Shown here: positions 33,822 to 41,385 of the stretch, in pieces | Layout: each line of letters opens with the position of its first letter | Position numbering within the stretch: the first letter of the stretch is position 1 | Source: Streptantibioticus silvisoli | GTDB taxonomy: Bacteria; Actinomycetota; Actinomycetes; Streptomycetales; Streptomycetaceae | Length of the DNA: 64,000 nt | Direction of reading: 5' to 3' | Assembly (NCBI RefSeq): GCF_027947535.2 | Contig: NZ_JAAGKO020000038.1 | Coordinates: 21,158 to 85,157 of the forward strand | Made by a program: the position numbers and the translations under genes | The notes under the pieces: model-generated | Told to the model about the DNA's origin: nothing | Database searches by the model: none | Seen by the model: the letters and a program-made list of their open reading frames with translations, nothing else

Positions 33822-34951
33822 CGCGGGACCGCCGGGACGGTCCGGACCAGATCCGGGGTGAGGTCGCGCGGCGCGGTGGCGCCGCACAGGGCGAGGGTGT
33901 GGTCGATCTCCTCGCGCAGCAGGTCCACCACGTGCCGCACGCCGTCCTCGCCGCCGGCGGCCAGGCCGTAGACGACCGGGCGGCCGATGCCGACGGCGGT
34001 GGCGCCGAGGGCGAGGGCCTTGACCACGTCGGTGCCGCGCCGCACGCCGCCGTCGAGCAGGACCGGGACGCGGCCGGCGACCGCGGCGAGCATGTCGGGC
34101 AGCAGGTCGACGGTGGCGGGGGCGGTGTCGAGCTGGCGGCCGCCGTGGTTGGACAGCAGCAGGCCGTCGACGCCGTGGGCGACGGCGATCCGGCCGTCCT
34201 CGGGGTGCAGGACGCCCTTGAGCACCACGGGCAGCGAGGTCATCTCGCGGAGCCGGTCGAGGTGGTCCCAGCCGAGGTCGGCGGACATGGCGATCTGCCG
34301 GATGTGGCCGGGTTCGGAGCCGGTGAGGTCGCGCAGGTTCTCGCAGACCACGCCGGGCGGCAGGTCGTTGAAGCCGTTGCGCTTGTTGCGTTCGTGGATG
34401 CCCAGCACGGGCGAGTCGACGGTGACCAGCAGGGCGGTGCAGCCGGCCGCCTCGGCGCGGCGGACCAGGGCCCGGGTGACCGCCATGTCGGGTTGCAGGT
34501 AGAGCTGGAACCACAGGGCGGGCGCCCGGTCGGGGACGGCCTGCCGGGCGGCGGCGGCGACGTCGGCGACCGAGGTGGTGCTGGCCATGCCGACGGTCAT
34601 GATGACGCCGGCCTTGGCGGCGGCCCGGGCGGTGGCCAGTTCGCCGTCGGGGTGGGCGAGCCGGTGGAAGGCGGTGGGCGACAGGAAGACCGGCAGGCTG
34701 CTGGGGGTGCCGAACAAGGTGACGCCCAGGTCGCGGGTGTCGCTGCCGCGCAGCATGCGCGGCAGCAGGCCGAGGCGGGCGAAGCCGTGCTCGTTGGCGC
34801 GGACGGTGACCTCGTCGCGGGCGCCGCCGGCCACGTAGTCGTAGAAGATCGGGTCGAGCAGGCCGCGGGCGATCGTCTCGTACTCGCGCAGGTTCAGCAC
34901 GGTGTGGGCGGCGGGCGCCTCGGGCAGCCGGGGCAGGGCGGGGGCGGTCAT
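33818..34951 (-). CDS. FMN-dependent alpha-hydroxyacid oxidase/dehydrogenase
   Basis: 377 residues, TIM barrel of the lactate/glycolate/mandelate oxidase family. YDYVAGGARDEVTVRANEHGF, PVFLSPTAFHRLAHPDGE and the catalytic His block GLLLSNHGGRQLD are all present, as is the FMN-phosphate loop VLLDGGVRRGTDVVKALALGA. It would oxidise an L-2-hydroxyacid to the 2-oxoacid; p-hydroxymandelate oxidases of glycopeptide pathways belong here. ATG 34951 overlaps the flavoprotein stop and its own stop overlaps the P450 start (both ATGA). The context suggests one step in a specialised oxidation pathway. Confidence 0.9.
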   Translation of the reverse strand: MTAPALPRLPEAPAAHTVLNLREYETIARGLLDPIFYDYVAGGARDEVTVRANEHGFARLGLLPRMLRGSDTRDLGVTLFGTPSSLPVFLSPTAFHRLAHPDGELATARAAAKAGVIMTVGMASTTSVADVAAAARQAVPDRAPALWFQLYLQPDMAVTRALVRRAEAAGCTALLVTVDSPVLGIHERNKRNGFNDLPPGVVCENLRDLTGSEPGHIRQIAMSADLGWDHLDRLREMTSLPVVLKGVLHPEDGRIAVAHGVDGLLLSNHGGRQLDTAPATVDLLPDMLAAVAGRVPVLLDGGVRRGTDVVKALALGATAVGIGRPVVYGLAAGGEDGVRHVVDLLREEIDHTLALCGATAPRDLTPDLVRTVPAVPR

Positions 34952-36519
34952 CGCACGGCCTCGGGAGCGTCGGCGAGGGCCTTGGCCAGGAAGGCGGTCA
35001 GCGGTTCGTGGTGGGCGGCCGGGCGGTCCCACTCGTTCTCCAGGTTCTCCGCGACGTGGTGGGCCGCGGTGAACTGCCCGCGCCGGTAGTGCCGGACGAC
35101 GGGGTGGAGGTAGGCGGCGTCGTGCGCGTCCTCGGCGTCGTCCTGGCGCACCCGGCGGACCGTGACGTCGAACGGGTCGATCTTGTCGTGGTCGGGGCCG
35201 TATTCGAGGGTGATGACGAAGAGGTTCTCCGCGTCGGCGAACCCGGTGTCGTGCGCGTAGTCGACCGGGACCTCCTCGTAGTGCCGCAGGCCGGCGCCGG
35301 CGGTGGCCACCAGGTCGGCCAGCTGGCCGAACTGCTGCCACAGCGCGGAGGTGCGGTTGAGCCGGGCCAGCAGTTCGGCGGCGAGGGCGGCCGGTTCGGC
35401 GGGCACCTCGCGGCCCGGCCAGGCCGTGTCGTGGTGGCGTTCGCCGAGGATGCGGCCCAACGCCCGTACGGCGTAACGGAATCCGTGGATGAAGCCGCCG
35501 GTGGACTTCTTGAAGTCCCGCTGCTGCATGAGGGTGCCGGCGAAGTACAGGCCGGGGACGTTGACCGACTCGTAGGCGGAGGTCATCTCGGGGAAGCGGT
35601 CCTTGATGACCAGCCGCGGGCGGCAGTCGTCGGCGAACACCGAGGCGTCGAAGCGGAATCCGGTGGCGACGATGACGCGGTCGTAGTGGATCTCCTTGAT
35701 GAAGTCGTCGGCGCGGCTGAAGCGGAAGCGGACCGCGTAGCCGTCGTCGCGGCGCTCGACGGAGGCCGCCTCGCCGTCGAGGATCGCGTTCTGCGACTTG
35801 AGCTGGTAGGTGTCGAGGAAGTTGTTGTTGACGGCGCGCACGTGGCCGACGAAGTGGCTCTGCCAGGCCAGCCGCAGCGATCCGGGGCCGGCGAGGTGGA
35901 TGACGGTGGCGGTCTCGATGAGGTTGTCGGCCGTCTCCAGCGCGGAGTTGGCCTTGCCGAGGATCAGCACCCGCTGGTCGGTGAAGTCCGCCGGGTCGAC
36001 GCTGACGTCGGTGTAGTACTCGGCGGTCTCGATGCCGGGCACGTCGGGGACGTACGGCTTGCTGACGCCGGTGGCCATGATCAGGCGGCGGCCGCGGTGC
36101 ACGGCTCCGGTGCCGTCGGTGACCTGGAAGAGGGCGCCGTCGCGCTCGACGCGTTCGACGCGGGCGCCGTAGCGGATGTTCAGGCCGAGGGTCTCGGCGA
36201 AGTCGGCGAGGTAGCGCACCAGGTCGTCGGCGGACGGGAAGTAGCGTTCGCTGTAGCGGGTGAACAGCAGCGAGGGGTCGTCGCTCAGCAGCGAGTTCCA
36301 GTCCATGCGCAGGTTGAACTCGGGGTCGGTGCTGCCGGTGTGCGGCTTGTTGATGGAGATCAGCTTGCGGTGCCGGGGGAAGACCTCGAAGAAGCCGCCG
36401 GGCCGCTCACCGCCTTCCAGGACCAGGTAGTCGCGGCCGTCGCGCTGGAGTTCGGCGGCGAGCTGGAGGCCGGCGGGGCCGGCTCCCACGATCAGGTGGT
36501 CGTGGACGGGGTGCGACAT
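34948..36519 (-). CDS. FOXRED2-like FAD-dependent oxidoreductase
   Basis: About 523 residues. Dinucleotide-binding motif HLIVGAGPAGLQLAAEL at the N-terminus, then GGFFEVFPRHRKLISINKPH and the FNLRMDWNSLLSDDPSLLF block, which closely recalls the eukaryotic ER flavoprotein FOXRED2/ERFAD. A second Rossmann site (RVLILGKANSALETADNL), IVATGFRFD and a C-terminal domain of about 150 residues (LYFAGTLMQQRDFKKSTGGFIHGFRY) follow. It should bind FAD and NAD(P)H like flavin monooxygenases. ATG 36519 is chosen for GGAGG 5 bases upstream. First gene of the four-gene operon; its reaction is unknown. Confidence 0.85.
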   Translation of the reverse strand: MSHPVHDHLIVGAGPAGLQLAAELQRDGRDYLVLEGGERPGGFFEVFPRHRKLISINKPHTGSTDPEFNLRMDWNSLLSDDPSLLFTRYSERYFPSADDLVRYLADFAETLGLNIRYGARVERVERDGALFQVTDGTGAVHRGRRLIMATGVSKPYVPDVPGIETAEYYTDVSVDPADFTDQRVLILGKANSALETADNLIETATVIHLAGPGSLRLAWQSHFVGHVRAVNNNFLDTYQLKSQNAILDGEAASVERRDDGYAVRFRFSRADDFIKEIHYDRVIVATGFRFDASVFADDCRPRLVIKDRFPEMTSAYESVNVPGLYFAGTLMQQRDFKKSTGGFIHGFRYAVRALGRILGERHHDTAWPGREVPAEPAALAAELLARLNRTSALWQQFGQLADLVATAGAGLRHYEEVPVDYAHDTGFADAENLFVITLEYGPDHDKIDPFDVTVRRVRQDDAEDAHDAAYLHPVVRHYRRGQFTAAHHVAENLENEWDRPAAHHEPLTAFLAKALADAPEAVR

Positions 36520-36569
36520 GGGGGCCTCCATACGCGCGACGACGGGGAGTCGTGCTTCGTGATGAAGGT

Positions 36570-36597
36570 TCCGTACACGTTTTCAGAATGTTCTCAA
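36570..36597 (-). promoter_or_regulatory. Candidate promoter of the FOXRED2-like operon
   Basis: On the minus strand TTGAGA (36592-36597), 16 bases, TACGGA (36570-36575) lies about 50 bases before the start in a locally A/T-rich gap; AGAACATTCT forms a small palindrome inside the spacer. Confidence 0.4.
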
Positions 36598-36674
36598 AGC
36601 GCTCGCCTTCCGGCTCGCCACCGGCCGGATTCCCGTACCTGACGCGACGTCAATTACCCCTTTCAGCACGGCAC

Positions 36675-37964
36675 TTACCGCAGCGTTCGGCGGGCGGGGG
36701 CGCGGCGCGGGACCCGGCGGCCGCGGCGGGCCGTCCCGGTCCGCCAGGCGGGCAGCGTGACGGTGAAGCGGGCGCCGCGGCCGGGCAGTCCGTCCGCGCC
36801 GACGGTGCCGTGGTGGCTGTCGACGATCTCGCGGACCAGGGACAGGCCGATGCCGAACCTCGGGCCGCGTCCGGCGGTGCCGTGCGCGTGCCGCTCGAAC
36901 AGCCGGTCCGCCTCGCGCGGATCGAGGCCCACGCCGTCGTCGGCCACCGTCAGCCGCACGGTGCCGCCGGGTCCGGCCCCGACGGTGAGGGTGACCCGGC
37001 CGCCGGGCGGGGTGTGCCCGACAGCGTTGTCCACCAGTGCGGTCACCACCCGGCGGATCGCGGTCTCCACACCGGCCACCACGTAGGGGCCGCGCTCGCG
37101 CACGACGGTGAACGTCAGGCCGGTGCGCGCGGCCGCGGCGTTCTCCTCCGCGCACGCCTGGTCGGCCAGGACGGCCAGGTCGACGGCGGCGAACTCGGCC
37201 GGTTCGACCCGCATCCGGGTGGACAGCAGCAAGTCGTCGATGACTTCGCCCAGTTGGCGGGTGCCGGCCACCAGGCGGGTGACCTCGGTGATCATCCGCT
37301 CCCCCGCGACGTCGTCCTGGGCGCGGCGGGCCAGCAGTTGGGCGCGGGTGTGCAACCGGGTGACGGGGGTGCGCAGTTCGTGGCTGGCGTCGGCGACGAA
37401 GCGGCGGCGGCGCACCAGGGCCAGGGTCAGCGGCCGCATGGCGTGCTGGGCCAGCAGGCCGGCGGCGGCCACCGCGCCGGCCAGGCCCAGCAGTTCGGTG
37501 GCCCCCAGGGCGAGCAGCAGGGTGTCGCGGTCGCGCTGCTCGAACCGCTCGTCGTAGACGGCCTGGACGGTGCCGTCGCCGCGCCGCCGGGTCAGCACCC
37601 GGTAGCGGTGGTGGTGCACGACGACGTCGCGCAGGGTGGCGGGACCGCCGGCGGCGACCGCCCGGATGGGCGCGGTCAGCGGGAAGCCGGCCGGCAGTCC
37701 CGGTGACCGCCGGGTGGCACCGCTGTCGTCCAGCACCAGCCAGGCGCAGCCGGGCGGGCTGCCGACCCCGCTGCGGGTGGCGGCGTAGCCCAGGTCGCGG
37801 TCGATGTCGGCGTTCTGCGAGGCGGTCATGACCGCGTAGACCACCACGCCGATGATCAGCAGCACCAGGGTGAGCACCAGCGACAGCCGCAGGCCCAGGA
37901 CCCGGCGGGTGCGCAGCAGTTCGCGGTGCTCGGCGTCGGGGGCGGCGCCGGGGCGGCGGATCAC
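36675..37964 (-). CDS. Sensor histidine kinase (OmpR-system partner)
   Basis: 429 residues. Helix 1 (about 25-47) and helix 2 (about 150-172) bracket a sensor domain of about 100 residues. The phosphoacceptor block is RRFVADASHELRTPVTRLH, then N-box ALVDNAVGHTPPGG, G1 DDGVGLD and G2 FGIGLSLVREIVDSHHG. GTG 37964 overlaps the response-regulator stop (GTGA). The C-terminal 20 residues are Arg-rich. It could respond to envelope or redox state; the adjacent NOS gene and the FOXRED2-like operon on either side are the obvious candidate targets (inference). Confidence 0.9.
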   Translation of the reverse strand: MIRRPGAAPDAEHRELLRTRRVLGLRLSLVLTLVLLIIGVVVYAVMTASQNADIDRDLGYAATRSGVGSPPGCAWLVLDDSGATRRSPGLPAGFPLTAPIRAVAAGGPATLRDVVVHHHRYRVLTRRRGDGTVQAVYDERFEQRDRDTLLLALGATELLGLAGAVAAAGLLAQHAMRPLTLALVRRRRFVADASHELRTPVTRLHTRAQLLARRAQDDVAGERMITEVTRLVAGTRQLGEVIDDLLLSTRMRVEPAEFAAVDLAVLADQACAEENAAAARTGLTFTVVRERGPYVVAGVETAIRRVVTALVDNAVGHTPPGGRVTLTVGAGPGGTVRLTVADDGVGLDPREADRLFERHAHGTAGRGPRFGIGLSLVREIVDSHHGTVGADGLPGRGARFTVTLPAWRTGTARRGRRVPRRAPARRTLR

Positions 37965-38623
37965 GCGCTGCCGATGCGGTAGCCGACGCCGTGCACGGTG
38001 CGGATGGTGGCGCGGCCGAGTTTGCGGCGCAGGTAGTAGACGTAGGTGTCGACGATGGACTCGGCGCTGGTGTCGGCGAAGACCCGGGCCCGCAGTTCGG
38101 CGCGCGGGAAGACGGTGCGCGGCGCCCCGGCCAGCAGGCGCAGCAGCTCGAACTCCCGCCCGGACAGGGCGATCACGGTGTCCGGTCTGCGCACTTCGCG
38201 GCGGGCCAGGTCGAGTTCACCGTGCGGCAGCGGCAGGGCCTCGGCGCGGTCGAGGTGCCGGCGGTGCAACGCCCTTACGCGGGCGAGGAGTTCACCGATG
38301 TCGAAGGGCTTGCCCAGGTAGTCGTCGGCGCCGGCGTCCAGACCGCGCACCCGCTGCTCGGGGTCGGACAGGGCGGTCAGCATCAGCACCCGGGCGGTGA
38401 CCCCGACCCGGCGCAACCGGGTCAGCAGGTCGAGCCCGTCGATGCCGGGCAGCCCGCGGTCGATGACCATCAGCGGATACCGCCGGCTGAGGGCGAGGTG
38501 CAGTCCGCGCTGGCCGTCGTGCGCCACCTCGACCGCGTACCCCTCGTCCCCGAGCAGTTCCGCCAGCATCTGCGCCATCTCGCGATCGTCCTCGACCACG
38601 AGCAGCCGTAGATCTTCCGTCAT
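37961..38623 (-). CDS. OmpR/PhoB-type response regulator
   Basis: About 220 residues. Receiver with VVEDD, phosphoacceptor Asp55 (LMVIDRGLPG) and Lys105 (LGKPF); the C-terminal winged helix has the SGREFELLRLLAGAPRTVF start and ESIVDTYVYYLRRKLG recognition helix of the OmpR family. ATG 38623 is preferred over upstream codons because GAAGGGA sits 8 bases before it. It is divergent from the NOS gene, with an 11-base tandem repeat at 22-base spacing in the shared upstream region that fits an OmpR-type site. Confidence 0.92.
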   Translation of the reverse strand: MTEDLRLLVVEDDREMAQMLAELLGDEGYAVEVAHDGQRGLHLALSRRYPLMVIDRGLPGIDGLDLLTRLRRVGVTARVLMLTALSDPEQRVRGLDAGADDYLGKPFDIGELLARVRALHRRHLDRAEALPLPHGELDLARREVRRPDTVIALSGREFELLRLLAGAPRTVFPRAELRARVFADTSAESIVDTYVYYLRRKLGRATIRTVHGVGYRIGSA

Positions 38624-38790
38624 CGACCGCATCCCTTCGAATGCCGTGCACAACGGGTCATCATGCCAACCCTCCCTATGCCTCGGGCGGTTTCCCCCGA
38701 AGAACGGTGCGGACCGGCCCGTTTAGCGGTGCCGGTGGCGGCCGGGCGGGCGACGCGGAGCGGTGGCCGGGCGGGGCGGGCGTTACGCCG

Positions 38791-38823
38791 TCCGGGTGAC
38801 GTCGGGCGGCCTTCCGGGTGACG
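38791..38823 (+). promoter_or_regulatory. Tandem direct repeat upstream of NOS
   Basis: TCCGGGTGACG occurs at 38791-38801 and again at 38813-38823, exactly 22 bases apart (two helical turns), in the gene-free region 38624-38945 between the response regulator and the NOS gene. OmpR-type regulators bind such tandem half-sites. The rest of the gap is low-complexity GC DNA. Confidence 0.5.
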
Positions 38824-38945
38824 GCGGCGGGGCGGCTTGCCCGGTGGGCGGGCGGGTTGTGGGGTGGGCGCGTCGCCGTCCCCCGGCGGGTGGGAAGCGG
38901 TCCGCGCGGCCCCGGGCGGGACGGCCGTGTCGCTGAGGAGGCGCC

Positions 38946-40094
38946 GTGTTGCGTGATCCCCCGCCGGCCGTACTGGACGGGCCGTGCCCGGTGTCCGGCG
39001 CCGCCGGCCTGCCGGCGCGGGCGGCGGCCTTCCTGCTCGACCCGGGGCTCACGGCCGGGCGGGACGAGGCGGAGGTACGGGCCCGGCTGCTGGAGGCCGG
39101 TGAGGAGATCCGGTCGTCCGGCACCTACCGGCACCGCACCGCCGAACTGGTCCACGGCAGCAGGGTGGCCTGGCGCAACCACGCCCGCTGCGTGGGACGG
39201 CTGCACTGGAAGGCGCTGCGGGTGCTCGACCGGCGGGAGGCGACCACCGCCGAGGAGGTCTTCCAAGCGTGCGTGGACCATCTGCGGATCGCGACGAACG
39301 GCGGTCAACTGCTGCCCGTCATCACGGTGTTCGCACCGCGGCGCCCGGACGGGCAGGCGATCCGGGTGTGGAACCCGCAACTGGTGCGCTACGCCGGGTA
39401 CCGGATGGCGGACGGTTCGGTGCTGGGTGACCCGCTGCACGTGGAGTTCACCGAGGCGGTGCGGGCGCTGGGCTGGCGCGGGCCGGGCGGCCGGTTCGAC
39501 GTGCTGCCGCTGGTGGTCTCGGTGCCGGGCCGGCCACCGCGCTGGTTCGACCTGCCGGCCGACGCGGTCCTCGAAGTACCCATCTCGCACCCGGAGTTGG
39601 CCGACCTCGCCGAACTGGGGCTGCGCTGGCACGCCGTTCCGGCCATCTCCGACATGCGGCTGGAGATCGGCGGCGTCGACTACCCGGCCTGCCCGTTCAA
39701 CGGCTGGTACGTGGGCTACGAGGTCGGCGCCCGCAACCTGGCCGACGCCGACCGGTACGACATGCTGCCCCGGGTGGCGGCCCTGATGGGTCTCGACACC
39801 GGCCGGGAGGACTCGTTGTGGAAGGACCGGGCGCTGGTGGAACTCAACCGCGCGGTGCTGCACTCCTTCCGGCAGGCCGGGGTGCACATGGTCGACCACC
39901 ACACCGTCACCCGGCAGTTCGTCACCCACGAGGAACGCGAACTGCGGCACGGCCGGACCACGCCGGCCGACCGCGACTGGATCGTGCCGCCGCTGTCGGC
40001 CTGCACGACACCGGTCTTCTCCCGCCGCTACGCGTACGCCGCGAGCACGCCGGACTTCCACCGGCAACCGGCCGCCTGGGACCCGTCGTCGTGA
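38946..40094 (+). CDS. nos: Bacterial nitric-oxide synthase oxygenase
   Basis: 382 residues, the size of reductase-less bacterial NOS. The heme-thiolate ligand is Cys82 in VAWRNHARCVGRLHW; PAISDMRLEIGGVDYPACPFNGWYVGYEVGARNLADADRYDMLP is present in parts, with the arginine-binding Glu259, and HMVDHHTVTRQF with RDWIVPPLSACTTPVF form the pterin/dimer region. The enzyme oxidises L-arginine to NO and citrulline with electrons from a separate flavodoxin or ferredoxin reductase. In Streptomyces, TxtD supplies NO for P450-catalysed nitration in thaxtomin synthesis. GTG 38946 has GAGGAGG 4-5 bases upstream. The residue before Glu259 is Tyr where Thr is usual. Confidence 0.93.
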   Translation: MLRDPPPAVLDGPCPVSGAAGLPARAAAFLLDPGLTAGRDEAEVRARLLEAGEEIRSSGTYRHRTAELVHGSRVAWRNHARCVGRLHWKALRVLDRREATTAEEVFQACVDHLRIATNGGQLLPVITVFAPRRPDGQAIRVWNPQLVRYAGYRMADGSVLGDPLHVEFTEAVRALGWRGPGGRFDVLPLVVSVPGRPPRWFDLPADAVLEVPISHPELADLAELGLRWHAVPAISDMRLEIGGVDYPACPFNGWYVGYEVGARNLADADRYDMLPRVAALMGLDTGREDSLWKDRALVELNRAVLHSFRQAGVHMVDHHTVTRQFVTHEERELRHGRTTPADRDWIVPPLSACTTPVFSRRYAYAASTPDFHRQPAAWDPSS

Positions 40095-40103
40095 CGGCGG
40101 GCG

Positions 40104-40139
40104 GGTCCGTGCGGTTGCATGGGGGCCAACGCGCGGACC
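40104..40139 (+). terminator. Hairpin after NOS
   Basis: GGTCCG (40104-40109) pairs with CGGACC (40134-40139) and the inner GCGGTTG pairs with CAACGC, giving an imperfect stem just past the NOS stop. Confidence 0.6.
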
Positions 40140-40162
40140 GGCCCGGCGAAAGGACAGCGGAC

Positions 40163-40759
40163 GTGGGCGATCAGCCGCATCAGGAGTACGCACGGGCGGT
40201 GGCCGGCGCCTTCGCCGGGGCCCGGCATCCGGCACGGTGGAACGCGGCGGGCGCCGGGCCGCAGGAATGGGCGGCGGTCTTCGAGTGGCGGGCCGGCGAG
40301 CCGGGGGCCGATCCGGCGGTGTGGCCGCACGGGGTGATGCTGACCTGGACGCAGCCGGCCGGCTGGACCGCGGTCGACCCCGACCCGGACCCGTCGACGG
40401 CCGCCTTCACGCTGGCGCTGCCCGTCGACCGGCTCGCGACGCCCGCCTCGCTGGCCGTGCTGCTGCCCCTGCTGCTGACCGGCGCCTTCGACGACCTGCC
40501 GCGCGCCGGCGCCCGCTGGCAGGACCCGCGCGCCCCGGAACTGGCGCACCTGCTGGGCCTGGGACCGCCCGCCGACGGCCTGGTGACGCTGTTCGGCGGC
40601 CCGCTGGACGGCCGCGTCGTCGACATCGGCGACGCCCCCGCCCGCGAGACGCCCGGCGGCCTGGTCGCCCTCCCCCAGGACGACTCCGACGCCCCCGACG
40701 ACGTGCTGTACGCCCGCGACCCCACGGGCACGTGGCGGTGGGTGGACGGGAGGGGGTGA
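40163..40759 (+). CDS. Hypothetical protein of about 198 residues
   Basis: I do not recognise the family with certainty. The N-terminal part (EYARAVAGAFAGARHPARW...WAAVFEWRAG...VMLTWTQPAGWTAV) recalls small Streptomyces proteins with a Trp-rich antiparallel fold, and the C-terminal part (TLFGGPLDGRVVDIGD...DVLYARDPTGTWRWVDG) looks like a short beta-rich add-on. No signal peptide or membrane segment. GTG 40163 has AAAGGA 8 bases upstream. It follows the NOS gene in the same direction but after a hairpin, so functional linkage is unproven. Confidence 0.6.
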   Translation: MGDQPHQEYARAVAGAFAGARHPARWNAAGAGPQEWAAVFEWRAGEPGADPAVWPHGVMLTWTQPAGWTAVDPDPDPSTAAFTLALPVDRLATPASLAVLLPLLLTGAFDDLPRAGARWQDPRAPELAHLLGLGPPADGLVTLFGGPLDGRVVDIGDAPARETPGGLVALPQDDSDAPDDVLYARDPTGTWRWVDGRG

Positions 40760-41385
40760 GGGGGTGTGGTCCCCTCCGGGAGTGCGGTTCCCTCCGGGGG
40801 GGTGAGGCGCCGGCCGGGCGTGAGTGCGAGGCCGCGCACCGGGGCGTGGGACCTGGGACGCCGGCCGGGGCCGAAGCGTCGGCCGGCGGTGGGCCGCGCG
40901 GGCCCGGGGCTGAGGGCTCAGCCGGTCTGCGGGGCGCGGGCCGACGTCAGGAGGTCGGGCCGGAGCGGACCCGCCAACCGGTCCCAGATGCCCCGCGCCG
41001 ACGCCAAGGGACTGACCCCGGACCGGAGTCGCAACGTCAGCCGGGCCTCAGAAGTCCGCGCCGACGTCAGGAGCCTGCCCCCGGGCCGGGGCTGAAGCGT
41101 CAGCCCGCGGTGGGACGCGTTGGCCGGGTTGAAGCCTCGACCCACGGGAGGACCCGCGCCGGCGTCAGCAGCCCCGACCGGGCGCCGCGGCGGCCCGTCC
41201 CCGTGTCACGCCCGTACGCCCACCCCGGCCCCGCGGCCCGTCAGCCCGCACCCCGCACCCCGCACCGCGCACCGCGCACCGCGCACCGCGCACCGCGCAC
41301 CGCGCACCGCGCACCGCGCACCGCGCACCGCGCACCCCGCAGGCCACCGCACGTCGGCCCACCCCGCAAGCCGACGCGGTCACCC
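40760..41385. other. Gene-free repeat-rich region
   Basis: Between the hypothetical gene and the Rieske gene I find no supportable gene. 40800-41140 contains dispersed copies of CGCCGACGTCAGGAG-like and GGGCCGGGGCTGA-like words; the heptamer array follows (next entry). Confidence 0.6.
41246..41336. repeat. Heptamer tandem array (GCGCACC)
   Basis: Thirteen contiguous 7-base units: three CCGCACC then ten perfect GCGCACC. Because 7 is not a multiple of 3 the array reads through as a 7-residue peptide repeat in every frame, but no start with an RBS supports translation. Confidence 0.9.
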
